From NCBI GenBank assembly GCA_020047775.1, contig JAIFNK010000037.1:1-6701 (forward strand): a DNA stretch of 6,701 bases, written 5' to 3'. Positions 1-6,124 of the stretch are shown in pieces (position 1 is the first letter of the stretch; each line of letters opens with the position of its first letter). The notes below the pieces were generated by a model. The model searched no databases and was not told where the DNA came from. It was given only the letters and a program-made list of their open reading frames with translations. The translations under genes and the position numbers were made by a program. This DNA is from Akkermansia sp. GTDB taxonomy: Bacteria > Verrucomicrobiota > Verrucomicrobiia > Verrucomicrobiales > Akkermansiaceae.

Positions 1-52
1 TTTCGGGCTTGACCGGTTCATTCCATATCACCCGCATCCTGATCTCTGCGCC

Positions 53-970
53 ATGGCCGCGAAGAAAACCACCTCCAAAACCGCTTCCGTAAAGGGCAAA
101 GCGAAACCCGCCGTCAAGCCCTCGAAGCCAGCGCCGGCCGCGAAGAAGCCAGCCCCTGTGAAAAAGGCCCCGCCTTCCAAGCCGGTACCGGTCAAAAAGG
201 AGTTGCCCGCCAAGAAAGCCCCATTGCTCAAAAAAGCGGTCGCCGGGAAGCCCGTGAAAAAGGAGTCGCCGCCGGTCAAGGTCGTCGAAAAACAGGCGAA
301 ACCCGCCCCCGTCGCTCCGGCCGCTACCGAGGCTCCTGCCAAGGCGGCTCCGGCGGCGAAAAAGGTCGCCCCCGTCAAGCCCCGCTCGTCGGTGGTGGAT
401 TTCCCGGCACCTCCCGCTCCGGTCCGCCCTCCTTTCGTGCCACCCAAGGCCGCGCCCGCCCACGCCGACGGACCGGTGGCCCCGGGCAGCAACGGCTCCC
501 ACAGCGCGGCCTTTGTCCAAAAACAACGCCAGCGGTTGCTGGATCTCCGTGACGATCTGGTGGACGCCGTGTCCGGCATGGCCCGCGATACCATCCGCAA
601 CGCACCGGAAGGCTCCGAAGCATCCGGCAGCGGCCAACACCAGGGAGATGCCGGAAGCGACGCCTACGACCGCGACTTCGCCCTCTCCGTGCTCGCCAAG
701 GAACAGGACGCCCTCTACGAAATCGAGCAGGCGCTCTACCGGATCAAAGTGGGTTCCTACGGAATCTGTGAAATCTCCGCCCGCAAGATTCCCCAAGCCC
801 GCCTTGAGGCCATTCCATTCGCCCGTCTCACCGTCGAATGCCAGGCCCAATGGGAGAAGGAATATGGCAACCGCCGCTTCCGTCCGTCCAACGAAGTTGG
901 CTTCTCCGGAGGAAAATATGTCGAGGATGAAGATTCTGAAACGGTTTCTCTTGACGAGGACGACGATTAA
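53..970 (+). CDS. TraR/DksA-family regulator with Lys/Ala/Pro-rich histone-H1-like N-terminal tail
   Basis: The 305-residue product has three parts. Residues 1 to about 145 are a low-complexity basic tail with 29 Lys and only 4 Glu in the first 110 residues and repeated KKAP/PAAKK-like units, resembling histone H1 C-terminal tails; it is probably disordered and able to bind nucleic acid. Residues about 152-275 are a DksA/TraR-like domain: a helical hairpin with a DAYD acidic tip (203-206), then the YGICE...[14 protein letters not shown]...VECQ signature (236-264). The last 15 residues are acidic. Family members bind in the RNA polymerase secondary channel and tune initiation, often with ppGpp. 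The zinc site is degenerate: of the four usual Cys positions only C239 and C263 remain, and the others are S242 and T260. The start at 53 gives the full tail; no Shine-Dalgarno is visible. The stop lies 23 nt before rpmG, suggesting cotranscription. The family call is firm; the exact role is not known. Confidence 0.9.
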   Translation: MAAKKTTSKTASVKGKAKPAVKPSKPAPAAKKPAPVKKAPPSKPVPVKKELPAKKAPLLKKAVAGKPVKKESPPVKVVEKQAKPAPVAPAATEAPAKAAPAAKKVAPVKPRSSVVDFPAPPAPVRPPFVPPKAAPAHADGPVAPGSNGSHSAAFVQKQRQRLLDLRDDLVDAVSGMARDTIRNAPEGSEASGSGQHQGDAGSDAYDRDFALSVLAKEQDALYEIEQALYRIKVGSYGICEISARKIPQARLEAIPFARLTVECQAQWEKEYGNRRFRPSNEVGFSGGKYVEDEDSETVSLDEDDD

Positions 971-993
971 AGCAAAGTCCGCCCCCCAAAGTC

Positions 994-1167
994 ATGCCAC
1001 GCGAGATTATCATTCTAGAATGCACCGAAGCGAAAGCCGAGGGCAAGCCGACCTCACGCTACGTCACCACACGTAACAAAAAGAGCCTCCGCACGCCGGG
1101 ACGTCTCGAGAAAGTGAAATTCAACCACTTCCTCAAGCGCCGTACCCTTCACCGCGAACTCCGCTAA
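994..1167 (+). CDS. rpmG: 50S ribosomal protein bL33
   Basis: This 57-residue basic protein is a component of the large ribosomal subunit near the E site. It shows the bL33 pattern: an N-terminal strand ending in LECTEAK, then [11 protein letters not shown] (residues 21-31), [10 protein letters not shown] (34-43) and the C-terminal RRTLHREL block (49-56). Zinc-binding bL33 proteins carry two CxxC pairs. Here only C10 survives, the second position of the first pair is A13, and the second pair is absent (KFNHFLKRR), so this is a zinc-free (C-minus) form that keeps one relic cysteine. The length is normal for the family. It sits 23 nt after the DksA-like gene and 18 nt before rpsR, which fits a single transcript. 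The ATG is preceded by a C-rich stretch without a Shine-Dalgarno sequence. Confidence 0.95.
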   Translation: MPREIIILECTEAKAEGKPTSRYVTTRNKKSLRTPGRLEKVKFNHFLKRRTLHRELR

Positions 1168-1185
1168 CACCAGCTTCAGTTTCCC

Positions 1186-1428
1186 ATGTCCGAGCCAAAA
1201 ACAATCCAGCGCCGCATCAACTTCCGCAAGGCGAACCGTAAGATGACGCGTCGTCGTCACGATATCCCTGCCGATCTCGTCGTCGCAACCAATCCGGAGC
1301 TTCTCACCAAGTTCACGACTGAAACCGGGAAAATCCTTCCCCGCCGCGTCACCGGAGTTTCCGCCAAGCTTCATCGCAAAATCAACAACGCGATCAAGCA
1401 GTCCCGCGCGATCAACCTTCTTCCCTGA
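1186..1428 (+). CDS. rpsR: 30S ribosomal protein bS18
   Basis: The 80-residue basic product is bS18, a small-subunit platform protein that pairs with bS6. Diagnostic blocks are [19 protein letters not shown] (residues 36-54), [10 protein letters not shown] (56-65) and the C-terminal [12 protein letters not shown] (69-80), which correspond to the conserved GKI.P.R.TG..AK and AIKRAR...LLP motifs. It contains no cysteine, so it is the zinc-free form; the N-terminal arm is rich in Arg and Lys (residues 9-24). The usual partner gene rpsF is not adjacent; bL33 is the upstream neighbour, an arrangement seen in many bacteria. The start is fixed by the short N-terminus typical of the family. The preceding bases are a pyrimidine-rich TTTCCC rather than a Shine-Dalgarno. 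The stop codon forms the first base pairs of a perfect palindrome, and an intrinsic terminator follows. Confidence 0.96.
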   Translation: MSEPKTIQRRINFRKANRKMTRRRHDIPADLVVATNPELLTKFTTETGKILPRRVTGVSAKLHRKINNAIKQSRAINLLP

Positions 1429-1444
1429 TCCTCCCGGAGGATCA
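1426..1444. repeat. Perfect 19-nt palindrome overlapping the rpsR stop codon
   Basis: The arms TGATCCTCC (1426-1434) and GGAGGATCA (1436-1444) are exact reverse complements around a single C; in RNA this would be an 8-bp or shorter stem with a 3-nt loop. The first three bases are the rpsR stop codon. No T-run follows, so it is not itself a canonical terminator. It could protect the 3' end of the ribosomal mRNA, assist the terminator 10 nt downstream, or bind a dimeric protein. The right arm contains GGAGGA, the only strong Shine-Dalgarno-like string noticed near any gene boundary here, but no suitable ATG follows it. Confidence 0.8.
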
Positions 1445-1453
1445 GAAATTTCG

Positions 1454-1487
1454 AAAAGCCAATCCGCATCACGCGGGTTGGCTTTTT
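1454..1487 (+). terminator. Intrinsic terminator after rpsR
   Basis: A 9-bp stem pairs AAAAGCCAA (1454-1462) with TTGGCTTTT (1478-1486). An inner stem CCGC (1464-1467) with GCGG (1473-1476) closes the loop ATCAC. The descending arm ends in a run of five T (1483-1487). This is a textbook Rho-independent terminator ending the DksA-like/rpmG/rpsR transcript, and it makes ptsH a separate transcription unit. The A-run on the ascending side means it could also work in reverse, but no minus-strand gene is seen to need it. Confidence 0.9.
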
Positions 1488-1535
1488 GCATTTGCGGGAA
1501 GGCTCGCGGATGTGGATTGTTCCGCAATTTTTACC

Positions 1536-1564
1536 TTGGAGCACTCCGTTTGACTTTCTACATT
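1536..1564 (+). promoter_or_regulatory. Candidate sigma-70-like promoter for ptsH
   Basis: The gene must have its own promoter because a terminator lies upstream. The best pair found by eye is TTGGAG (1536-1541) and TACATT (1559-1564) with a 17-bp spacer, predicting a start near 1571 and a 5' leader of about 17 nt. The -10 matches TATAAT at 4 of 6 positions, while the -35 matches only TTG. A TTGACT at 1550-1555 is a better -35 but has no matching -10 at normal spacing. This is a weak call by pattern only. Confidence 0.25.
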
Positions 1565-1587
1565 CCGCGCGGCGCAAGCCACTTCCC

Positions 1588-1854
1588 ATGGCCCAAAAAG
1601 ACTTCACCATCCTCAACAAGCTCGGTATCCACGCACGTCCCGCCGCGCAGTTCGTCAAGACGGCCAATCGCTTCCAAGCGGACATCTTCGTGGAAAAAGA
1701 CGGTGAGGAAGTGGATGGCAAGTCTATCATGGGTCTCATGATGCTCGCCGCCGGTAATGGCTCCATCATCTCTATCAGCGCTGACGGCGCCGATGCGGAA
1801 GCCGCACTCGAAGCGCTCGGTGATCTCATCACCCGCAAGTTCGAGGAGGAGTAA
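1588..1854 (+). CDS. ptsH: HPr, phosphocarrier protein of the phosphotransferase system
   Basis: The 88-residue cytoplasmic product matches HPr over its whole length. The catalytic histidine is H15 in LGIHARPAAQF (residues 12-22), which receives phosphate from enzyme I (PtsI). The regulatory serine is S46 in GKSIMGLMMLAAGNGS (44-59), the site phosphorylated by HPr kinase/phosphorylase in organisms that have it. The C-terminal helix EAALEALGDLI closes the fold. The start at 1588 puts H15 and S46 at their canonical numbers; an in-frame ATG at 1486 would add 34 residues and begin inside the upstream terminator, so it is not used. No ptsI, hprK or sugar permease gene lies nearby, so the gene stands alone between the rpsR terminator and a 478-bp gap. 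With no PTS partners visible, a regulatory role (carbon or nitrogen control through S46) is as plausible as sugar transport. Confidence 0.95.
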   Translation: MAQKDFTILNKLGIHARPAAQFVKTANRFQADIFVEKDGEEVDGKSIMGLMMLAAGNGSIISISADGADAEAALEALGDLITRKFEEE

Positions 1855-1957
1855 TTGGAGCGCGGAATCCAGAGTCTGCGATAGCAGGCATTTCAATCAA
1901 TGGCGAAGCCCACGCCGGCTGGCCCTCAGGCAATTTATTCCGCACGAAATCCAAAGG

Positions 1958-2146
1958 CTACGGAACGGTAGCAATTTTCAGAAACAATCTGACCGGGAGC
2001 GGTGAACCGGCATCCATCTCAAAACTCGTAACCGTCGCCGGCCAATCCGCAGACCGGAACGTTCCCCGGTCGGTCCAGGCCGCCAGATCGGGCGAGGTCC
2101 AGACGCGGTAAGTCCGGCGTGGATCGGATGGCTGCCACGTTTTGTC
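1958..2146 (-). pseudogene. Orphan C-terminal fragment of a secreted-type protein
   Basis: Read on the minus strand, this stretch ends in a stop at 1958-1960. Its sequence contains TYRVWTSPDLAAWTDRG, then PATVTSFEMDAG and a terminal RLFLKIATVP. The pattern Y.V..S.DL..W followed by a small beta strand and a final LF.K/R.. strand is, from my knowledge of the families, common at the C-termini of large secreted proteins of Verrucomicrobiota and Planctomycetota. The frame stays open upstream to 2353, but that part is Arg/Pro-rich, shows no family features and runs into the trpD start, so recognisable coding sequence seems to begin near 2146. No start codon, signal peptide or main domain is present. 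I read it as the tail of a decayed or rearranged gene; a chance frame cannot be excluded without a homology search. Confidence 0.4.
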
Positions 2147-2257
2147 ACTAGCACGTCCTGGCGGGCACCTGAAATCAGTGGTTAAAAATCTCCAATTTCC
2201 CCTAGTGTAGGCCCCCTGCCCCGCCGCCGTAGGCACCGCCGCCAAGGGCACCACGGA

Positions 2258-2286
2258 TTTTCGCCTGCCGACGGGGATTTTATCAT
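2258..2286 (+). promoter_or_regulatory. Candidate promoter for trpD
   Basis: TATCAT at 2281-2286 matches the TATAAT consensus at 5 of 6 positions and lies 47 nt before the trpD ATG, predicting a leader of about 40 nt. The -35 at 17-bp spacing is TTTTCG (2258-2263), a poor match, so an activator or another sigma factor might be needed. No trp leader peptide, tandem Trp codons or attenuator hairpin is visible between here and the start codon. Confidence 0.25.
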
Positions 2287-2332
2287 GGGTTCGTTCTGGC
2301 GCTTCCCCGGTCCGACGGTCTAGGCTCTGGTC

Positions 2333-3379
2333 ATGGACGCGTTGATTCATCATCTTGAAGACAAAAAGGATCTAACCCCGCGCGAGGTGGAGGTGGCGGC
2401 CGCGCTGTTGCTGGATCCGGCCGCACCGGATGCGAAGAAGGAGCGGTTGCTCGAAGCCCTGTCGCTCAAAGGTGAGACCCCGGGCGAAATCGCCGGCTTC
2501 GTCGAGGCGTTCCTCGAACACGCGGTGGATCCCCATCTCGGCCTGATCGAACTGGAAGGCCCGACACTCGATGTCTGCGGCACCGGCGGCGACCAGCTCG
2601 ATCTTTTCAACGTCTCCACCACCACCATGTTCGTTGCCGCCGCCGCCGGAGCCGTGGTCGTGAAACACGGAAACCGCGGCATCACCTCGAAAAGCGGCGG
2701 CGCGGACGTGCTCGAAGCGCTCGGAATCCGCATCGACTTGTCCGCGGACGAGTTCCGCACCTGCATCGAAAAGGCCGGGCTCGGATTCATGTTCGCGCCG
2801 ATCTATCACCCGGCGTTCAAGTCCGTCATCGCCGTGCGCAAATCGCTGGCCGCCCGGGGCGTGAAGACCATTTTCAATCTCATCGGTCCCTTGCTGAATC
2901 CCGCGCGCCCCGAGTGCCAGTTAGTCGGGGTTTTCTCGCGGGATCTTTGTCCGGCGTTTGCTGAAATTTTACAGCGGCTCGGTCGCGAGAGCGCATGGGT
3001 CGTGCACGGCACCACGGGTGACGGCCGGTCGGTGGATGAGGTCAGCCTGATGGGCTCGACCCGCATTTTCAAATCCGGCTCCATGCAGGAGATGGACGAC
3101 GAGGAGGTCCGCCCGCGCGATTTCGGCTTCAAACACGCCGGGGTGGAGGAACTCCAGGGCGGCGATGCCAAGGCGAACGCCATCATCCTCGAAGCGATCC
3201 TCGCAGGCCGCGAAACCGGGCCGAAGCGTGACATGGTGCTCATGAATTCCGGTGCCGCCCTCGCCTGCGCCGGACTCGCCGACAACATGGGCGACGGCAT
3301 CGAGATTTCCCGCGAAATGATCACCAGCGGCGCGGCTCTTGAAAAGCTGCGGCTCTTGCAACAGTTCTCGCGAGCTTGA
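2333..3379 (+). CDS. trpD: Anthranilate phosphoribosyltransferase
   Basis: The 348-residue enzyme transfers phosphoribose from PRPP to anthranilate, the second committed step of tryptophan synthesis, in the cytoplasm. An N-terminal helical domain (1 to about 70) precedes the phosphoribosyltransferase domain. Visible motifs are the PRPP-binding GTGGD loop (83-87), NVST (93-96), KHGNR (111-115), SGGAD (121-125, usually SGSAD), FAPIYHPAFKSV (154-165), KTIFNLIGPLLNPA (178-191), and the metal-binding DE pair (235-236). Compared with typical TrpD, the stretch before TIFN (SLAARGVKTIFN) appears about three residues longer. The length agrees with the family, and the start at 2333 gives the expected N-terminal helix. 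No other trp gene is nearby; malQ follows after 19 nt. The SGGAD change and small insertion are compatible with activity because all catalytic motifs are intact. Confidence 0.95.
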   Translation: MDALIHHLEDKKDLTPREVEVAAALLLDPAAPDAKKERLLEALSLKGETPGEIAGFVEAFLEHAVDPHLGLIELEGPTLDVCGTGGDQLDLFNVSTTTMFVAAAAGAVVVKHGNRGITSKSGGADVLEALGIRIDLSADEFRTCIEKAGLGFMFAPIYHPAFKSVIAVRKSLAARGVKTIFNLIGPLLNPARPECQLVGVFSRDLCPAFAEILQRLGRESAWVVHGTTGDGRSVDEVSLMGSTRIFKSGSMQEMDDEEVRPRDFGFKHAGVEELQGGDAKANAIILEAILAGRETGPKRDMVLMNSGAALACAGLADNMGDGIEISREMITSGAALEKLRLLQQFSRA

Positions 3380-3398
3380 TTTGTCCCAGCCATTTCCC

Positions 3399-6086
3399 AT
3401 GAAAATCGTTTTCCGTTTGAATTATCACTCCACCCCCGGGCAGTCGCTTTGGTTGAAATATTCCACCGTGCTCGATGAAAAAGGCGTGCGGTTCGACCAG
3501 ATCGTGCCGCTGCACTGGCTCAACGACGGACAATGGGAGACCCGCGTGAACATGCGCGGCGCGGGTAGGTTCCGGTTGGAATACAACTATCAGCTCCGGC
3601 AGGTCAACGGCGTCGAGCTGGACGAGTGGCACGCGCCGCGAACCGCCGGGGTGGACCTCGACTCGCAGGACGCTTTGTTGTTGCTAGACTCGTGGTGTTC
3701 GGCAGGCACCGTGGACTATGCTTTTGAAACGAACGCCTTCCTCGCGGTGCTGCCCGCCCGCGGGCCGTTCCAGGAACTTCCGATGCCGGAAAATGCCAAT
3801 CACTCGTTCCAACTCCGGATGGCGGCGGTGCCTGCCGGACAGGTGCCCTGCCTGCTGGGAAGCGTCAGCGAGATCGGCAACTGGGGCTGGTTTTCCGCCA
3901 TACCTCTGGTGGAAACCGCGCCGAATGTCTGGCGGAAAAATCTCTATCTGCCAGTGGATTGGGGGATCGAATACAAGTACGGCTTGTTCGACCTCAAGCT
4001 GAAGTGCGTGGTGGGCATGGAGCTCGGCGAGAACCGCAGGATTTCCGCCCGCGCCCTGGCCGCCCGCCAATGGACGAAGGTGGAGGATGAATGTTACCGC
4101 CGGGATCACGGCCATCTTTTCCGCGGGGCGGGTGTCGCGATGCCCGTGTTCTCGCTGCGGAGCGAGGACAGCCTCGGCGTGGGCGAGTTCGCGGATCTCA
4201 AGCCGTTTGGCGATTGGGCGCATTCGGTGGGACTCAAGCTGATTCAGATTCTGCCAGTCAACGACACAACTTCGACCCACGAGTGGACGGATTCCTATCC
4301 GTATTCGGCGATCAGCGTGTTCGCACTGCATCCGCTCTATCTGCGGATCGATGATTTGAATTATGCCATGCCTTCGGCTTTCAAACAGGAACTGGCCACC
4401 GCGCGCGAAAAGCTCAATCCCCTGGAGAAGGTGGATTACGAGGCCGTGATGCGGGTGAAAACCAAACTCACCCGCAAGATTTTCGACAAATACCGCGCAG
4501 CGATCACCGCGAGCACGGCGTTCAAGGATTTCCTCGCGGAGAACGGCGAGTGGGTGATTCCCTACGCGGTGTTCTGCCTGAAGCGCGATCACTACGGCAC
4601 CGCCGATTTCAGTCACTGGGAGGAATGGGCCGTCTTCGACCGGGAAAAGGTCGAGGCGCTGGCCGCTCCGGCGCATGCGGACTGGCCGGAGATTTTTTAT
4701 CATATCTGGCTGCAATACGAGCTCGACCTCCAACTCGCGGACGCGGTCCATCATCTGCATGAGCACGGGCTCGCGCTCAAGGGGGATCTGCCGATCGGGA
4801 TCGACCGCCAGTCGGTGGACGCGTGGTCCGCACCGCATTTGTTCAAGATGGACGCTCAGGCCGGCGCGCCGCCGGATGACTTCGCGGTGAAGGGCCAGAA
4901 CTGGGGATTTCCCACCTATAACTGGGAGGTCATGCGGCAGGACGACTACGCCTGGTGGCGTTCGCGGTTCGAGCATCTGAGTCATCATTTCGACGCCTAT
5001 CGCATCGACCACATCCTCGGGTTTTTCAGGATCTGGCAGGTGCCGACCGGGCATGTCGAGGGCATCATGGGCCACTTCGATCCGGCCGTGCCGATCCACA
5101 TCGACGAGATCCGCAAGCGCGGGATCGATTTCGAATACAACCGGTTCTGCCGTCCATACATCCGCTGGTATCTTCTGAGAGAGCGCTTCGGCGACGCGGT
5201 GGAGTATGTGAAGGGGCGCTTTCTCCACGATTGCGGGAACGGCTATTTCCAGCTGACCGAACAGGTCGCCACGCAGCGCCGGATCGTCGATTTCTTCGCG
5301 GAGAACCCGCACGACGATTTCATCCGCGAGGGATTGCTGGATTGCGCGAGCGAGGTGTTGTTTTTCGAAGTGCCCGGCTCGCATGGTACGCTCTATCATC
5401 CACGGATGTCGATGCAGGCGACGCGTTCCTATCAGGATCTCGACGACGACATCCGCTGGCGGGTCGAGGAACTTTACAACGACTACTTCTACCGCCGTCA
5501 GGAGGATTTCTGGCAGGCCTGCGGCTACGAAAAACTCCCCGCGATGCGCAAGGCCAGCCCGATGCTGCTCTGCGGCGAGGACCTCGGCATGGTGCCCGCC
5601 TGCGTGCCGGGGGTGATGAAGGAACTCGGCATCCTGTCACTGGAAATCCAGCGCATGCCCAAGACCCACGAGACCGAATTTTTCAATCCGGCGCAGGCTC
5701 CCTACATGAGTGTGGTGAGTCCCTCCACCCACGACATGTCCACCCTGCGCGCGTGGTGGAAGGAAGACAGCCACACGACGGCAAAATTCGCCTGGGAGAT
5801 GTTCGGCATCTCGTTCCCCGAGTCCGAGCTATCCGGAGAACTGACTACCCGGATCATCGCCCAACACCTGCAATCCCCGGCGATGTGGGCGGTTTTCCCG
5901 CTCCAGGATCTGCTGGCGATGGACGAATCCATCCGTCACCCGCAGCCGGAAGAGGAGCGGATCAACGTCCCGGCGATCAATCCGTATTACTGGCGCTACC
6001 GGATGCACCTCGGAATCGACGCCCTGGCGGCCTCGGACGGCTTCAACCGCAAACTGCGGCGCCTGCTTGAGGCGACCGGGCGATAA
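3399..6086 (+). CDS. malQ: 4-alpha-glucanotransferase (GH77), DPE2-like with N-terminal starch-binding domains
   Basis: The 895-residue enzyme moves glucosyl or maltooligosyl units between alpha-1,4-glucans, linking maltose/maltodextrin to glycogen-like acceptors. Residues 1 to about 105 and 136-235 look like two CBM20-type beta-sandwich domains; the second has the signature GSVSEIGNWG (154-163), VWRKNLYLP and IEYKYG. The GH77 barrel begins near RGAGVAMPVFSLRSEDSLGVG (242-262). Catalytic residues are the nucleophile D537 in YRIDH, the acid/base E727 in CGEDLG, and D779 in PSTHDM. D537 and E727 are 190 residues apart, against about 47 in short bacterial amylomaltases, so an insertion of roughly 140 residues lies between them. 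Dual CBM20 plus this insertion is the architecture of plant cytosolic DPE2 and its bacterial relatives. The start at 3399 follows the trpD stop by 19 nt; an upstream in-frame ATG at 3339 would lie inside trpD and add an unrelated 20-residue leader. No signal peptide is seen. Operon with trpD is likely. Confidence 0.95.
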   Translation: MKIVFRLNYHSTPGQSLWLKYSTVLDEKGVRFDQIVPLHWLNDGQWETRVNMRGAGRFRLEYNYQLRQVNGVELDEWHAPRTAGVDLDSQDALLLLDSWCSAGTVDYAFETNAFLAVLPARGPFQELPMPENANHSFQLRMAAVPAGQVPCLLGSVSEIGNWGWFSAIPLVETAPNVWRKNLYLPVDWGIEYKYGLFDLKLKCVVGMELGENRRISARALAARQWTKVEDECYRRDHGHLFRGAGVAMPVFSLRSEDSLGVGEFADLKPFGDWAHSVGLKLIQILPVNDTTSTHEWTDSYPYSAISVFALHPLYLRIDDLNYAMPSAFKQELATAREKLNPLEKVDYEAVMRVKTKLTRKIFDKYRAAITASTAFKDFLAENGEWVIPYAVFCLKRDHYGTADFSHWEEWAVFDREKVEALAAPAHADWPEIFYHIWLQYELDLQLADAVHHLHEHGLALKGDLPIGIDRQSVDAWSAPHLFKMDAQAGAPPDDFAVKGQNWGFPTYNWEVMRQDDYAWWRSRFEHLSHHFDAYRIDHILGFFRIWQVPTGHVEGIMGHFDPAVPIHIDEIRKRGIDFEYNRFCRPYIRWYLLRERFGDAVEYVKGRFLHDCGNGYFQLTEQVATQRRIVDFFAENPHDDFIREGLLDCASEVLFFEVPGSHGTLYHPRMSMQATRSYQDLDDDIRWRVEELYNDYFYRRQEDFWQACGYEKLPAMRKASPMLLCGEDLGMVPACVPGVMKELGILSLEIQRMPKTHETEFFNPAQAPYMSVVSPSTHDMSTLRAWWKEDSHTTAKFAWEMFGISFPESELSGELTTRIIAQHLQSPAMWAVFPLQDLLAMDESIRHPQPEEERINVPAINPYYWRYRMHLGIDALAASDGFNRKLRRLLEATGR

Positions 6087-6124
6087 CCTGAATTTTCCTT
6101 GAGAGGCTGTCTGAAAAACAGGGG

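Larger units (their letters stand above)
1855..2332. other. Intergenic region between ptsH and trpD
   Basis: No plus-strand gene with recognisable features is present in these 478 bp. No intrinsic terminator was found after ptsH; the only nearby hairpin is a 4-bp stem, CTGC GATA GCAG. The middle holds a minus-strand coding remnant, described separately. The last 150 bp (from about 2180) change character, with an AT-rich patch around 2189-2210 followed by C-rich sequence, and they include the candidate trpD promoter. Confidence 0.6.

Noticed and set aside
9..41. Promoter for the DksA-like gene with TTGACC at 9-14
   Set aside because: The -35-like hexamer is good, but no acceptable -10 lies 16-18 bp downstream, and the true promoter may lie before the window.
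513..1076. 187-codon plus-strand frame overlapping the DksA-like gene and rpmG
   Set aside because: It is a Ser/Pro/Arg-rich shadow in another frame. Both overlapped genes have clear family signatures.
1486..1587. N-terminal extension of HPr by 34 residues from an ATG at 1486
   Set aside because: That ATG overlaps the end of the rpsR terminator and the extension matches nothing in HPr. The ATG at 1588 gives the standard length and places His15 and Ser46 correctly.
2333..2360. Minus-strand gene starting at 2353 and covering the whole trpD upstream region
   Set aside because: The first 65 or so codons are Arg/Pro-rich without features and overlap the trpD start; only the last part, after about 2146, looks like protein, so only that part is annotated as a remnant.
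3339..3398. Upstream malQ start overlapping the end of trpD
   Set aside because: The added 20 residues are the shadow of the trpD C-terminus. Starting at 3399 gives an N-terminus (MKIVFRLNYHS) that enters the CBM20-like domain directly and keeps the shared TTCCCATG context.
3684..5399. Long 571-codon open frame antisense to malQ
   Set aside because: It is Arg/His/Glu-rich without recognisable motifs, lies entirely within a gene with intact catalytic motifs, and is the expected by-product of GC-rich codon use on the opposite strand.
4955..6070. 371-codon plus-strand frame overlapping the 3' half of malQ
   Set aside because: It is the +1 shadow of malQ, an Arg/Gly/Pro-rich string with no family features. 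malQ itself continues intact to its C-terminus, so it does not indicate a frameshift.
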